Of a DNA stretch of 64,000 nucleotides, positions 1 to 21,878 are shown in pieces. This DNA comes from Orientallactaga sibirica (taxonomy: Eukaryota; Chordata; Mammalia; Rodentia; Dipodidae), in assembly GCA_036365145.1 (NCBI GenBank), contig JAEOAD010001365.1, forward strand, positions 2,687,001 to 2,751,000, read 5' to 3'. Numbering within the stretch: the stretch's first letter is position 1; every line of letters starts with the position of its first letter. Both the position numbers and the translations under genes were made by a program. Under the pieces are notes generated by a model, which was not told the origin of the DNA, did no database searches, and saw only the letters and a program-made list of their open reading frames with translations.

Positions 1-296
1 CCGAGAGTTCGAGGCCACCCTGAGACTACATAGTTAATTCCAGGTTAGCCTGGACCAGAGTGAGACCCTACCTCGCAAAAACAAAAAAAAAAAAAAAAAA
101 AAAGAAAGAAAGAAAAATTATAGCCATTCCAGTAGGTGGGATTTTTCTAAATTATTTTTTGAGGTAAAGTCTCACTCTAGCCCAAGCTGACCTAGAATTC
201 ACTATGTAGTCTCAGGCTGGCCTTGAATTCGCGGTGATCCTCCTGCCTCTGCCTCCTGAGTGCTGGGATTAAAGACATGCACCACCATGCCCCGCT
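1..296. repeat. B1 SINEs at the window start
   Basis: A B1 monomer on the + strand is cut by the window edge; its right half and A-tail occupy about 1-115. A second B1, on the - strand, occupies about 155-296. The 300-480 stretch after it shows nothing recognisable. Confidence 0.85.
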
Positions 297-476
297 GACT
301 TTTTGTGGTAGTGAGGACGGAATTTAGGGCCTCATGCACTCTAGCAAGTACTCCATTATTGCTACATTGCTAGCATTGTTTTTTGTATTTTCCATTGACA
401 TATAAAAGATTTCATTAGATCAAAGTGCATATTATCTATTTTGACTTTGTTGCTTATACTCCCGATACTATATTTA

Positions 477-646
477 AGAATTCTTCAGAAAGGGGCTGGA
501 GAAGCTGGGTGTGGTGGCGCACGCCTTTAATCCCAGCACTCGGGAGGCAGAGGTAGGAGGATTGCTGAGAGTTCGAGGCCACCCTGAGACTACATAATGA
601 ATTCCAGGTCAGCCTGGACCAGAGTGAGACCCTACCTTGCAAAACC

Positions 647-677
<31 letters not shown>

Positions 678-940
678 AAGGGGCTGGAGAGATGGCTTAG
701 CAGTTAAGTGCTTGCCTGTGAAGCCTAAGGACACTGGTTCGAGGCTCGATTCCCTAGTACCCACGTAAGCCAAATGCAGAAGGTGGCACATGCATCTGGA
801 GTTCGTTTGCAGTGACTGGAGACCCTGGCACGCCTACTCTCTTTCTCTTTCTGCATCTTTCTCTCTGTGTCTGTCACTCTCAAATAAATAAATAAATAAA
901 AATAAACCAAAAGTATTTTCAAAAAAGAATTCTTCAGAAA
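477..940 (+). repeat. B1 nested inside a DIP-type SINE, both with target-site duplications
   Basis: A DIP-type SINE on the + strand has its head at 491 and its A-rich tail near 906. It is flanked by a duplication of AAGAATTCTTCAGAA (about 476-490 and 926-940). A B1 (+ strand, about 503-675) sits within its first bases and is flanked by its own 15-bp duplication GAAAGGGGCTGGAGA (488-502 and 676-690). The order of insertion is therefore DIP first, B1 second. Confidence 0.9.
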
Positions 941-1119
941 ATTCAAACTTAAGATGATTTTCCTTATGTGTTCATATGAGTGTTTTATACTTTTTGTTCG
1001 TACTTTATACCTTTGATCTATTTCGAGTTAATTTTTGCATGTGTTCTCAGATACAGGTCCAACCTCATTCTTTTTATTTATGATTGATGATCTCATAGGC
1101 ACTGTCATGTTATTACATT

Positions 1120-1269
1120 TGTTTTTGTTTTTCAAGGTAGGGTCTCATTCTAGCTCAGGCTGACCTGAAATTCTCTATGTAGTCTTAGTGCAGCCTTGAA
1201 CTCACGGTGATCCTCCTAGCTCTGCCTCCCCAGTGCTGGGATTAAAGGTGTGTGCCACCACGCCTGGCT
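1120..1269 (-). repeat. B1 SINE
   Basis: Reverse-oriented B1 with the T-run at 1120 and the 5' end at 1269. It is flanked by a short duplication TTATTACATTT (1110-1120 and 1271-1281). It lies inside the left copy of the longer direct repeat that flanks the next element. Confidence 0.85.
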
Positions 1270-1285
1270 GTTATTACATTTTAAT

Positions 1286-1651
1286 CTGTAGCAGACAGCT
1301 TCAGGTTCGCTGTTATGAACTTTCAGACCAGGCACAGTTATAGAGGAAGGGATATTTATCGAAGCTAAGATCCAAGGGAAGTTCCATAATGGCAGAAGAA
1401 GCTGTCCTGCCTTCACAGGACCAAACACAAAGGGCCAAGCCACAAGCCAAAACCCAAAAGCCACACAGCACAGCACTCTTCAGGAACTCCAGCTAGGCAC
1501 ACTTTGCATATCTTTAGATTGAAATCTCAAACCCACCACCACACTTAAGATTGGCCCAATGACATTGCCTCCAGCCAGGTGGCTGCAGATGCAAACTACA
1601 AACTAGTAAAACACTGAATATATTAGGGGCCATCTAGTCAAACTACCACAG
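1286..1651 (-). repeat. Unclassified 366-bp element bounded by a long direct repeat
   Basis: This segment is neither B1 nor DIP. On the - strand it would begin with tggtagtttgactagatgg and end with a CTGTAGCAGACAGC-type sequence. It is bounded by direct repeats of about 36 bp (left about 1084-1120 resumed at 1271-1285, right 1652-1687), after removing the B1 in the left copy. I suspect a rodent LTR (MaLR-like), but the flanking repeat is too long for an LTR duplication and there is no A-tail, so the class is open. Confidence 0.4.
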
Positions 1652-1760
1652 TTGATGATCTCATAGGCACTGTTATTACATTTTAATTGAGGGTGCTTTT
1701 AGTCTTTACTCACTTTAGCTACTGGTCTCTCTCCTCCCTCTTTTCAAAAATGTATTTTAT

Positions 1761-1914
1761 GCCGGGCGTGGTGGTGCACGCCTTTAATCCCAGTACTCGG
1801 GAGGCAGAGGTAGGAGAATCGCCATGAGTTCAAGGCCACCCTGAGACTACATAGTGAATTACAGGTCAGCCTGGGCCAGAGTGAGACTCTACCAAAAAAA
1901 AAAAAAAAAAAAAA
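1761..1914 (+). repeat. B1 SINE
   Basis: Complete forward B1 from 'gccgggcgtgg' to its A-tail. Confidence 0.9.
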
Positions 1915-1957
1915 CTATTTTATTTATTTGAGAAAGATTATAAATACATATATATGC

Positions 1958-2600
1958 ATGTCCTCGTTACTCCTGGGGGTTGTTGGCCACTGATGTCCCG
2001 GGGCTGGTGAGTGTGGCAGGCAATTAACCACCCAGGAGACAGTCTGATGGACAGCACTTGTTTATTCAAAAGGGGAGTGGGTTTATAAACACTTGGGAAA
2101 GGTTGAGAAGACACCTGCAGATTATAAGGTGATTGCATACATAGGTTTATAGGTTGCCCTCTAATTGGCTGGTGCTTGAAGGCAGAAGTTGTGAGGGAGA
2201 AGTTGCAAGGGAGAAAACAGAAGTGTGGGGAAAAGCTACCGTGACTTGAGTCTCATATTGGATGGCTGCAGCTACGGGGAGACTGTTTACTACCATATAA
2301 GGGTCTCTTGGACAGCTGGCCACAAGATCCGGAACTGTGGGGAAGGCAGAACCTTAGGCTGTGGAATACTCAGGTGCTCAGGGAGGGGAGGCGAGGGCCC
2401 ACCAGTCCCGTTTCCCGTGGGCGAAGACTAGGCACACTAAGACCTCAGGAGATGGGAGGACCAGCTCCAGCACCAGAGTGGGTTCCGTACAATAAGGCTG
2501 GCTGCAACCCCCACAGCCCAAGGTCCCGAGGCCATGTCCCCAACAGCCCAGGCAAGCTTCCTCACAGTTCCAGCCCTTGTTTAGCAATGCCCAGCGCATA
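1958..2600 (-). mobile_element. Probable solo LTR of an endogenous retrovirus
   Basis: The stretch is unique relative to the other repeats of the window. Read on the - strand it starts about TGCGCTGGGC, contains a polyadenylation-type GAATAAA (complement of 2061-2067) about 105 bases before its end, and ends in CA at 1958. This is the layout expected of an LTR. No primer-binding site, gag or pol sequence follows, so a solo LTR is most likely. The left boundary and the family are uncertain. Confidence 0.45.
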
Positions 2601-2621
2601 CACACATACACACATACACAC

Positions 2622-3153
2622 ATGAGAATGAGTGTGCCAACCACTGCAAACACAATCCAGACACATGTACCACCTTGCGCAACTGGCTTATGTGGGTTTG
2701 GGGGAACTGAACCTGGGTCTTTTGGCTTTGCAGGCAAGCCCCTTAACCGCTAAGCCATCTCTCTAGCCCTCCCTCTTTTTAAAAAAAATGGAGCCGGGCT
2801 TGGTGGCACATGCCTTTAATCCCAACACTTGGAAGGCAGAGGTAGGAGGATCACCATGAGTTCAAGGCCACCCTGAGACTACAGAGTGAATTCCAGGTCA
2901 GCCTGGGCTACAGCGAGACCCCACCTCGAAAAACCAAAAAATAAAAAAAGGAAATAATCTTGCCTCAATCTCCCTAGTGCTAAGATTGCAAGACTGTGTC
3001 ATCATTCCCAGAATTAAGCATAACATTTTTCCTTTTTTTTTCCCCCAAGGTAGGGTCTCACTCTAGCTCAGGCTGGCCTCAAACTCACGGCAACCCTCCT
3101 ACCTCTGCCTCCCAAGTGCTGGGATTAAAGGCGTGCGCCACCACGCCCGGCTG
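2622..3153. repeat. DIP, B1, B1 SINE block
   Basis: DIP-type SINE on the - strand (about 2622-2770, preceded by a CACATA-rich tail), B1 on + (2791-2949) and B1 on - (3033-3153). The block lies immediately upstream of the ZNF585 promoter. Confidence 0.85.
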
Positions 3154-3209
3154 CAGCACAATTATTTTTATTACTGCTGCCTACCATTTAACAGAGGTAG
3201 TCTGACATG

Positions 3210-3750
3210 AAAACGAACAGGGATCTAGGCCTCCCTTCCCTCCGTAAATCCTTCAGGAGACACCGCGACTGCCCCGCCTGCACTGCCACCTACCCTGCTT
3301 CCCAAGGTGCTTCTGTCATTCTGGCCTACATTCCCCTTCCGGTGCCGGGTGACTTCCCTCACTTCGATGATTGTGCTCTCTCCAAAATGGTTAGCTTTCC
3401 CGAACCCCTCCCCATACCCTTCTCCTCCCGCAAGCTCAGTCAGGTCCTTGCTTTCAACCCGAGGATCCCTCGTCTTTCTCTGAAACACAGCTCGGCGCCT
3501 TTCTTCCGTTGTACGGAGTCGATAAGCTTGAAAGATGGCGGCACCCACATTGCAAACCGGCGGGCGCCGCCATGTTCTCCGTTCAATTTGAAGGCGTTGC
3601 GTGGCATCGATGGGGACGGAGCGCATGCGCGGCTCCAATAGCGTCTGCAGAAGGCTTTAGAATGAGGCCGGAAGTGGAAGTGGTCCTCGGAGCCTTTCGG
3701 CGCTTTTATTAGGAGCATTTCCTTATTTTAATGTCAATCAGTGTGAGGAG
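3210..3750 (+). promoter_or_regulatory. TATA-less CpG-type promoter and probable first exon of ZNF585
   Basis: This GC-rich, repeat-free block contains a dense set of housekeeping promoter motifs: a YY1 core AAGATGGCGG (3532-3541), an opposite-facing YY1 core GCCGCCATGTT (3566-3576), a palindromic NRF1 site GCGCATGCGC (3621-3630), a CCAAT on the same strand (3635-3639), and tandem ETS/GABP sites CCGGAAGTGGAAGTG (3668-3682). No TATA box is seen. KZFP genes commonly start from such promoters. The first ZNF585 coding exon lies 4.6 kb downstream on the same strand, so transcription to the right is inferred. The exact start and the first splice donor were not determined; a non-coding exon 1 is expected within roughly 3600-3850. 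Confidence 0.65.
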
Positions 3751-4319
3751 ATCGTGGTCATCTCGACTGGAGATTCTGTAGAGGCTGCATTGTTGGGGAG
3801 GATATTGTAGTCAGTGATGGGTTCTGGGCCCAGTGATGGGGTGTCTCTGTGGTGTTGATCGTGGTCCACGACAAGGGGCTTTCCTATCAATGTGACCAAT
3901 TATTGGGATTTTTGTTTTGTTTTGTTTTTGGTGAGAGTGCAGGTGTGGGCAGTGCTGAAAATCTGTGGTCAGTGCCTGCGCTCTGTACCTCCAGCTGTGT
4001 GGGTCTGTGGGTCCGCTTGCTTCCTAACCTGAGATGAGAGTTGAGCTCATTGGTTTTTTAGCCTTCGTTAATGTGAAGATCCCCATCCCTTGGTATGTAG
4101 CCTTTTCTTTATTGTTCATACCTAAGCAGTCTTCCTGTTTATAGGTTTTTGATCCATAAGTCATTCTGAAATCCGTTTTCTGCTTAAAAATGATGTTTCT
4201 GGGTAATGCTCGAATTGAAAAAAATTTATGTCATATGTCAAGATCACTTCATAAATGTCCCATCGGTTACATTAAACGTGTGTTCTCTACTTATATTGTT
4301 ATATGTTAATTAATCATAT
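3751..4319. other. Start of ZNF585 intron 1, no recognisable feature
   Basis: Ordinary AT-rich intronic sequence between the promoter and the first intronic SINE. I see no repeat, exon signal or conserved frame. Confidence 0.5.
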
Positions 4320-5121
4320 ATTAACATTATTATTATTATTATTTTATTTATTTTTGGAGAGAGACACAGAGAGACAGACAGAGAGGGAGAGGGAGACAGA
4401 GATGGGCCCATCAGCAGTCTCTCAGCTGCTGTGAACAAAATCCAGATGTGTGTGCCCCCTTGTGGTCCAGTGCGGCATTGCGCCCTTGCGTCACTGCATC
4501 TGGCTAAACGTGGGACCTGGAGATTGGAACCGGGTTCTTAGGCTTAGCAGGCAGGCGCCTTAACTGCTAAGCCATCTCTCCAGCCCTAATCATATATTTA
4601 AAATATGTGTCATATGTCCTTACAATTTTTAAAAATTATTTATTTGAGACAGAGAGAGAGTGGGGGGGGCAGATAGAGAATGGGCACCCCAGGACTTCTA
4701 GCCACTGTAAAGGAACTCCTGATGCATGTGCCACCTTGTGCACCCAGCTTTACATGATACTGGAGAATCAAACCCAGGTCCTTAGACTTTGCAGGCAAGT
4801 GCCCCAACCATTAAACCATCCCTTCAGCCCCATCATTACAATTTTTTCTGCTTAATTACAAGCAAGCTCTCAATAGAGAGCTGATTTGCCCATTTGTCCT
4901 TCTGTCATTTTCTGCTTTTTATGTTTGAAATTATATTACCAGGAACATTTGTTTTTTTTTTTTGTTGTTTTTTTTTGGTTTTTGCGAGGTAGGGTCTCAC
5001 TCTGGTCCAGGCTGACCTGGAATTCACTATGTAGTCTCAGGGTGGCCTCGAACTCTCGGCAATCCTCCTACCTCTGCCTCCCAAGTGCTGGGATTAAAGG
5101 CGTGCGCCACCACACCCGGCT
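4320..5121 (-). repeat. Three SINEs in ZNF585 intron 1
   Basis: A (TTA)n-tailed long-form DIP SINE (about 4340-4586) carries the extra body segment GCATTGCGCCCTTGCGTCAC. It is followed by a standard DIP (4631-4831) and a B1 (4950-5121). All three are on the - strand, antisense to ZNF585. Unique sequence follows to 5444. Confidence 0.85.
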
Positions 5122-5444
5122 TGTGTATATTTTTAATAGTAGATGACAAAGTTGATCATCAGTTTATAAAAGAACATGTTTATCAACAAGAGAGACCATG
5201 TCTGAAACAAGGTGAAAGGAGAGAGCCAACTTCCTGAGGTGACCTCCACACACATAAACACACTGCTATTCATGATAATTTGTAAAAGAACTTTACAATA
5301 TCCATTGTTGTTTTGTCTAAATATTGGAGGGAGTATTATATTAAATTGCTGTAATGTATAATTGCGACTTGAATTTTCTGTTTTGAAAATTTTCTATCCT
5401 TTACCCAGTTTTTCCTGGCTTAAAAATTTGAATGCTTTCTAGAT

Positions 5445-6137
5445 TTTTTTTTAATTCTGAGGTAATGTCTCATGTATCCCAGGCTGTCCTCAAACTCAAT
5501 ATGTAGTTGAGGATAACCTTGAACTTCCTGTTCTTCTGCCTCTGCCCCCACCTCCCCAATGCTGGTATTACAGGCTTAAACCATCATACCCAGTTTTATC
5601 CAGTGCTGGCCATTAAACCCCTTGCTTTATACATACTAGTTTTGTACAGCCCCAGCTCCTAGGTTATTTTTTTGTTTTGTGTGTACTTATATGTATATAG
5701 TGTGATGTGTGGTACATGCACATTGTATCTGCATACCTACAGAAGCTATGGGACAGTGTTAGGTGTCCTTCTCTTACCTCTCACACATGTATCTCTCTTT
5801 TTTTTCCCATCGAGGCAGGGTCTCACTCTAGCCCATGCTGACCTGATAGTTACTTTGTAATCTCAGGCAGGCCTTGAACTCACAGTGGTCCTCCTACCTC
5901 TGCCTCTCAAGTATTGGGATTAAAGGCATTGCCACCATATAGGGCACTCATCCACATATTTTCTTGAGACCCAGCCTCCCCTAAACCTGAAGCTGCTGTC
6001 CACCAACCCCCAGCTGCAAATGAACTTCAGCTGCATATGCCACTTTGTGCATCTGGCTTTGGGAATCAAACCCAGGTCGTTAGGTTTTATAGGCAAACAC
6101 TTTAACTTCTGAGCCATCTCTCCAGCCCCACACACCC

Positions 6138-6173
<36 letters not shown>

Positions 6174-7230
6174 CGAGGTAGGGTCTCACTCTGGTCCAGG
6201 CTGACCTGGAATTAACTATGTAGTCTCAGGGTGGCCTCGAACTCTCGGCAATCCTCCTACCTCTGCCACTATGCCCAGCACACCCAGCTTTTTAAGTTGG
6301 TTCTGGGTAGCTGAACTTAGCTGCCTCTGGCCCAAGAGGCCCTCTTGCTTAAGTACCAAGTTCTCTCTACCACTGAGCCATCTTCCCAGCCCCTGGATTG
6401 TTTTTATTGATTTGTTTGTTTGTTTTTTTATTTATGAGAGACAGAGAGAGATACAGAAAATAGGCAGGTACAGAAAGAGAGAGAGAATGGGTGCGCCAGG
6501 GACCTCGCAACCACTGCAAATGAACTCCAGATGTGTGCGCCTCTTTGTGCATCTGGCTTATGTGGGTCCTGGAGAACTAAGCCTTGAACTGGGGTCTTTA
6601 GGCTTCACAGGCAAGCGTTTAACTGCTAAGCCATCTCCCCAGCCCCTAGATTGTTTTTAAAACATTAGAAATAATCATTGTCAATTGATGAAATTATGTT
6701 TATATATATACATATGTATGTATTCACTTAACTTTATGGCATATTTTAACATATAATAGGTAAATACTGATCAGATCAGAAATGTTTTTCTCTTTTAAAA
6801 AATTATTTATTTTATTTTATTTTATTTTATTTATTTATTTTTTTGGTTTTGCGAGGTAGGGTTTCACTCTGGTCCAGGCTGACCTGGAATTAACTATGTA
6901 GTTTCAGGGTGGCCTCGAACTCTCGGCGATCCTCCTACCTCTGCCTCCCGAGTGCTGGGATTAAAGGCGTGTGCCACCACGCCCGGCTATTTATTTATTT
7001 TTGAGAGAGAGAGAAAGGGAGAAAGAGGAGAGACAATGGGCACGCCAGGGCCTCCAGCCACTGCAAACAAACTCCAGACACATGTGCCACCTTGTGTATC
7101 TGGCTTACGTGGGTCCTGGGGAATCCAGCCTGGGTCCTTAGATTTCACAGGCAAATGCTTTAACCACTAAGCCATCTCTCCAGCCCTTTTAAAAATATAT
7201 TTTTATTTTTAATGAGAGAAAGAGAAATCT
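5445..7230 (-). repeat. Dense all-minus SINE block
   Basis: Components, all on the - strand: B4/B1-like composite (5445-5660), B1 (5795-5942), truncated DIP (about 5980-6128), B1 with an internal deletion (6140-6288), the 3' end of a B4/ID-like SINE (6289-6392), DIP (6415-6645, flanked by CCCTGGATTGTTTT and CCCTAGATTGTTTT), and a DIP (6796-6837 plus 6989-7186) split by a B1 (6838-6988). A short purine-rich tail ends near 7230. Confidence 0.8.
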
Positions 7231-7424
7231 TCAATTTTTTTGAAAGTAAGACTGAAATAACTTCATATTGTCATGGCTGAGAGGTGGCAGAGCCACAACT
7301 CAAGTCTGCAGTAATGTCGCTCTAAGCTGTGTGGTTTTTTCCCCATCGTTTACCATCATTGATACCTATCACAGATCTTGTTGGATTTTCTTAAACTTTC
7401 CACTCTCCTCAGCCTTTTTTTTTT

Positions 7425-7685
7425 TTACATGCATGTCAAGTGGTATGTGTTTTCATGTGTGTGTGGATATGTTCATGTGCATGTAGAAGCCAGAGGTCAG
7501 CCTTGGGTGTCATCCTTAGGATCACTGTTTGAGACAGGGTATCTCACTGGCCAATTGGGCCCCACTGGCTGGCCAGTGAGCTTCAGGGATCCACATAATC
7601 TCTGCCTCCCTGGTGCTGGTACTGGATTTTAGACTCATACATGCAAGGCCAGCACTTAACCAGCTAAACTATCTCCCCTGGCACT
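7425..7685 (-). repeat. B4-like composite SINE
   Basis: Old SINE with a B1-like left part ('gagacagggtatctcactggcc') and a tRNA/ID-like right part ending 'aactatctcccctggc', the arrangement of rodent B4 elements. It is strongly diverged. Confidence 0.6.
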
Positions 7686-7810
7686 GTTTCTTCAATGTGG
7701 ACCTAGCACAACCATGTAACATAATTAGAATGTGGACATAATTAGAATGATAAATTCTTGGGCCCTTGAGACCTACTGAATCAGAAATTTGGAAGTGATG
7801 CTGAGAGATT

Positions 7811-7987
7811 TAAATTGTATTTTATTTTATTTTTGGTTTTGCGAGGTAGGGTCTCACTCTAGCTCAGGCTGACCTGGAATTAGTCTCAGGGTGGCCTCGA
7901 ACTCTCGGTGATCCTCCAACCTCTGCCTCCCAAGTGCTGGGATTAAAGGCATGCGCCACCACGCCCGGCTCTTAAATTGTATTTTAT
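7811..7987 (-). repeat. B1 SINE with target-site duplication
   Basis: Reverse B1 (7830-7971) lacking the 'cactatgtag' segment. It is flanked by TTAAATTGTATTTTAT at 7811-7826 and 7972-7987. Confidence 0.85.
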
Positions 7988-8274
7988 AAAGCCCTCCAAA
8001 TGGTTTAGTGCACATGAAAGTTCGAGAATCACTGCTTTGTGTTTCTAGGATAGGAGCCTTTCCCATGATGTACCCAGGAAGTGTTTGAGTGGTGAGTGTT
8101 GAATGAACATGAGGACTTGATTTTCCATGGTTTTTTGGTTATCCTTGTGAGGCTCCTGGACCAGATCTTCTGCCAGATTCCAAGACACCTCTTCCCACCA
8201 GCTCTGCCAGAAATCACGGACAAATACTAAGCTTTAAGCTGCCCATAGAACAGCAGTTGAGGCCCAAGGTTACC

Positions 8275-18430
<10,156 letters not shown>

Positions 18431-18956
18431 AGGAAATAGTATGAGGAAAAAAACTTACTGAAGACGTGTCTTAGTGTACACTGACTCCATGCAACAGAAT
18501 ACGTATACGATGGTAAGTGGAAATGCTCACCTGAGAATGCCTTACTTCTCCAAAAAGGACGTCTGAGAAGGTGCTGGAAGGGAGATGAGGGAGGCCCTTT
18601 CTACATTGTCAGCATCCTCTGACCCTGGAGCATGGAGGCTGAGAAGGAACCGAGTGGATTTGATGCAATAGAAGCGTTCTCATGAAAAATAGGATGGAAT
18701 GCTGTTACCAACTTCCTCACAGGAAGAAATATGTTAGTGAGAGTCCTGTTGGTGGAATAAGCTATAGTGCCAACAGATTGAATGGTGAATCCATGTAATA
18801 TTTACAACAGTGGTAGTCCTGTGTTCTGTAGCTTGTTTGTTGCAGAACATCATTGTCTAACAGAGTTTTAGGTTTTTTCATTCCTAAGTTGAATCTGACA
18901 TTTGTGCATATCCAGTCAACTATCAAATACTTCTACTGAGAAAGAGATACCACAGA
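18431..18956 (+). other. Probable ZNF585 3' untranslated region
   Basis: Unique sequence downstream of the stop codon. No canonical AATAAA was found before the SINE block that starts at 18957; AATAAA occurs at about 19225, at the tail of a B1. Confidence 0.45.
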
Positions 18957-19540
18957 GTCCAGACACAATGGCTCAAACCTGTAATCCCAGCATGTGGGAG
19001 ACTCATGCAGGAAGAGTGCCATGAGTTCAAGATCAGCCTAGGCTACCTGGAGACCTTAACTCAAAAACAAGAAAAGATACCACAATAAGATGGACATGGT
19101 GGTTTGCACATTTAATCCCAGCACTTGGGAGGCCAAGGAAGGAGGATCACCATGAGTTTGAGGCCAGCCTGGGCTACAGACTGAGTTCCAGGTCATCCTG
19201 GGCTAGACTGAGACTGCATCCAAAAGAATACCACAATAAAAAAAATCAGGGGCTGGGGATAAGGATCAGTGGATAATGTCCTAGTACTTATTTGGATCCC
19301 CAGAACCCACATATTGCGAGACAGTAGCGTGAGCCTCTGTAATCCAGTGTGCTAGGGCAACGTGGGTGATGGGGACACAGAATCTGCAGAAGCCTGCAGG
19401 CCAGCTAATGTAGTAAGTAAGTAGTGAGCAAAGAGAGACTGTGCCTCAGACAAGGAAGAATATGAGGCCTAACACCCGAGGTTACCCCTTGATCTCCATG
19501 AGTAAGCCGTGGCACGCACACATCCACTTGTGCACACACA
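18957..19540 (+). repeat. Old B1-like, B1 and B3-like SINEs
   Basis: A diverged B1-like monomer (18957-19070) is followed by B1 (about 19087-19230), which is flanked by GATACCACAATAA-type copies. A B2/B3-like SINE (about 19250-19540) has the head 'ggggctggggataaggatcagtgg' and ends in the CA-rich tail 'cttgtgcacacacacc'. Confidence 0.6.
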
Positions 19541-20687
19541 CCAAAATATCCCTTCTGTGGACTGACACGTACTGCTGTGTATGTGGACTCCCACCATCGT
19601 CCTGCACCAGGACTTGTACGTTGGCCACCACTGTTCAGTCGGCTGTGTATCCATCTTCATTTCATACAACCACAAGGATCTTCGGTCCCACGTGCCTCAA
19701 ATATCACTTCCTGCTTTATGGTCTTTGTGGTACGTCTGCAGAGAGCACACTTCTCCATTCTGCCAGGGTAACTTGCTCCATGTCTGTCTCTCAGTGACAC
19801 TTCTGCACAGCCCTTCCCTGCCCTGCCCTGTCTGCTTGGTTTAATATTTTAGCCCCTATCCCTTCTCTTATCCTCAATAGCACTTATTGCCGTAGGGCCT
19901 TGTTTTGATTTTTGTCTATGGCTTTCACACTAGAATATTTTCTACTGTTAGAGTTAAAATGCACTGTGGAGTGTTGACCTTGCTTATCATACCTGTCTCC
20001 TCCAATCCTTTCTATAGTGCAGGATATGAAGCTGCAACAGGGAAAACCAACATGCCTAAAACACAGCAGACATTTTCACAGAGTTTTAACCCAAACTGTG
20101 TCCCTTCCAATCACTAATCATCATAAACCTTCCTAGTACTAATTTCTTAGAAAAGCTGAGTTTTAGAAATACTGTGTGGATGCTTGCTTTAAAATTTATC
20201 CACCATGTCTCCAAAGTCCCAGTGTGTCAGAACCAAAGTAATTGGGGGGGGGCTCACATTCTGCCCCTGCGGGCACAGCTGTGCTCCAGCCCCCCAAAGA
20301 ACCCAATCTACAGACCTGCTTGACCTGCCTGACAAGTGTGCCTAGAGTCACACCATGGAGGGGCAGAGGAGGGTAGACCGTCATGGAAAGGTGATCACCC
20401 CAGGATGGGCAGGGATGGCTCACAGAGGCTAGTGTGTTCTGACTGAGTCCTCAAGTCTCTGGGGGACCCCACAAAAGCCAGCACCATGCTGTATGCCAGT
20501 CTGTTGGCAAAGGTGTGAGTGGGAAGTAGTTGGACAGGGCAGAAATGGAGTTGCCTTTGTGAAATGCCTCATGAGGAGAGGGTAGAAGCTTGAGAACTGG
20601 AATGGGGGTCTCCCCTAAGCCTCCTGATGACCTTGACCCAGTGTATTTGTTACTCCTTTGTGGGAAGCTTGTAATCTTGTTTTTCTT
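19541..20687. other. Intergenic sequence without recognisable genes
   Basis: Unique sequence with only short chance frames. It contains a G8 run near 20246. I see no splice-flanked exon or repeat family member. Confidence 0.4.
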
Positions 20688-21511
20688 AAATATATATATA
20701 ATTTATCAGAGAGAATGAGGCAGAGAGAGACAGACAGAATGGGCATGCCAGGGTCTTCAGCCGCTGCAAAAGAACTCCAGACACATGCGGCACCTTGTGC
20801 ATCTGGCTTACGTGGTTACTAAGGAATGAAACCCAGGTCCTTAGGTATGCAAGCAAGCACCTTAACCACTAAGCCATCTCTCCAGTCCCTAATCTTGTTT
20901 TTTTTTTTTTTTGTTGTTGTTGAAATTTCTGTTTAGATTTTTTTTGAAGGGTGATTGCTTTGGGCCAGCACAATGAGGAAGTCCCTCATGTACTAGGGAA
21001 TTTTTGTTCAAAGAAGCTGCCCCCCCCCATCCAACAACAGAAGTCTATTTAGACCAAAGAACAAGTGCAAGCAGAAGTCAAAGAAGTCCTTCTAACATCA
21101 TCCCCCAGCTCCCCAGTGGTAACACGTCACCAGAACACAGCAGTGGAGAAAAGTATACTATTGTGAGCTGAAACACAAGCTGTTAGAGCCAATTAACACG
21201 TTTTCTTTAATATCAATGACCCGCTCAACAGTTGGGAGTGATTTCTTCTGAATGGCCTCCAGCCCTCCATCTTTCTTTGTCTTTCATGTTTTTGGTGGAA
21301 CTGTTTTGTTTATATTTTATTTATTTGAGAAAGAGAGAGAAAGAGGCAGATAAAGAATGGGTACTCCAGGGCTTTTAGCCACTGCAAACAAACTCCAGAC
21401 ATATGCACCACCATGTGCATATGGCTTATGTGCTGGGAAACTGGGAAACTGAACGTGGGTCATTAGGCTTTGCAGGCAGTCATCTTAACCATTAAGCCAT
21501 CTCTCCAGCCT
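20688..21511 (-). repeat. Two DIP SINEs with unique sequence between
   Basis: DIP at 20688-20890 and DIP at 21310-21511, both reversed. The 20891-21309 interval is unique, starting with a T-run and (GTT)n, and has no recognised feature. Confidence 0.8.
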
Positions 21512-21547
21512 GGTATTTTCTGTTATGAACAAAACACATTTCTCAGT

Positions 21548-21830
21548 TAAAGAACCTATTTGTGGCCGGGCATGGTGGCGCACGCCTTTAATCCCAGCAC
21601 TCGGGAGGCAGAGGTAGGAGGATTGCCGAGAGTTCAAGGCCACCCTGAGACTACATAGTTAATTCCAGGTCAGCCTGGACCAGAGTGAGACCCTACCTTG
21701 CAAAACCAAAAAAAAAAAAAAAAAAGAACCTATTTGTGGACATTGATTCCACAAATACTTCCTTTTCCACATATTTCTTTGTGTGTGTGTGGTGTGCATA
21801 CACGTGTACAATCATATGTGTGGTTAACAT

Positions 21831-21878
<48 letters not shown>

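Noticed and set aside
2308..2737. Overlapping open frames on both strands
   Set aside because: They run across the probable LTR and a DIP SINE, lack splice or domain support, and resemble no protein I know.
3207..3641. Frames of 137-144 codons on both strands
   Set aside because: They lie over the CpG-type ZNF585 promoter; open frames on both strands are expected from GC content.
19441..19844. 118-codon plus-strand frame and overlaps
   Set aside because: It starts in a B3-like SINE and has no recognised domain; several frames are open at once.
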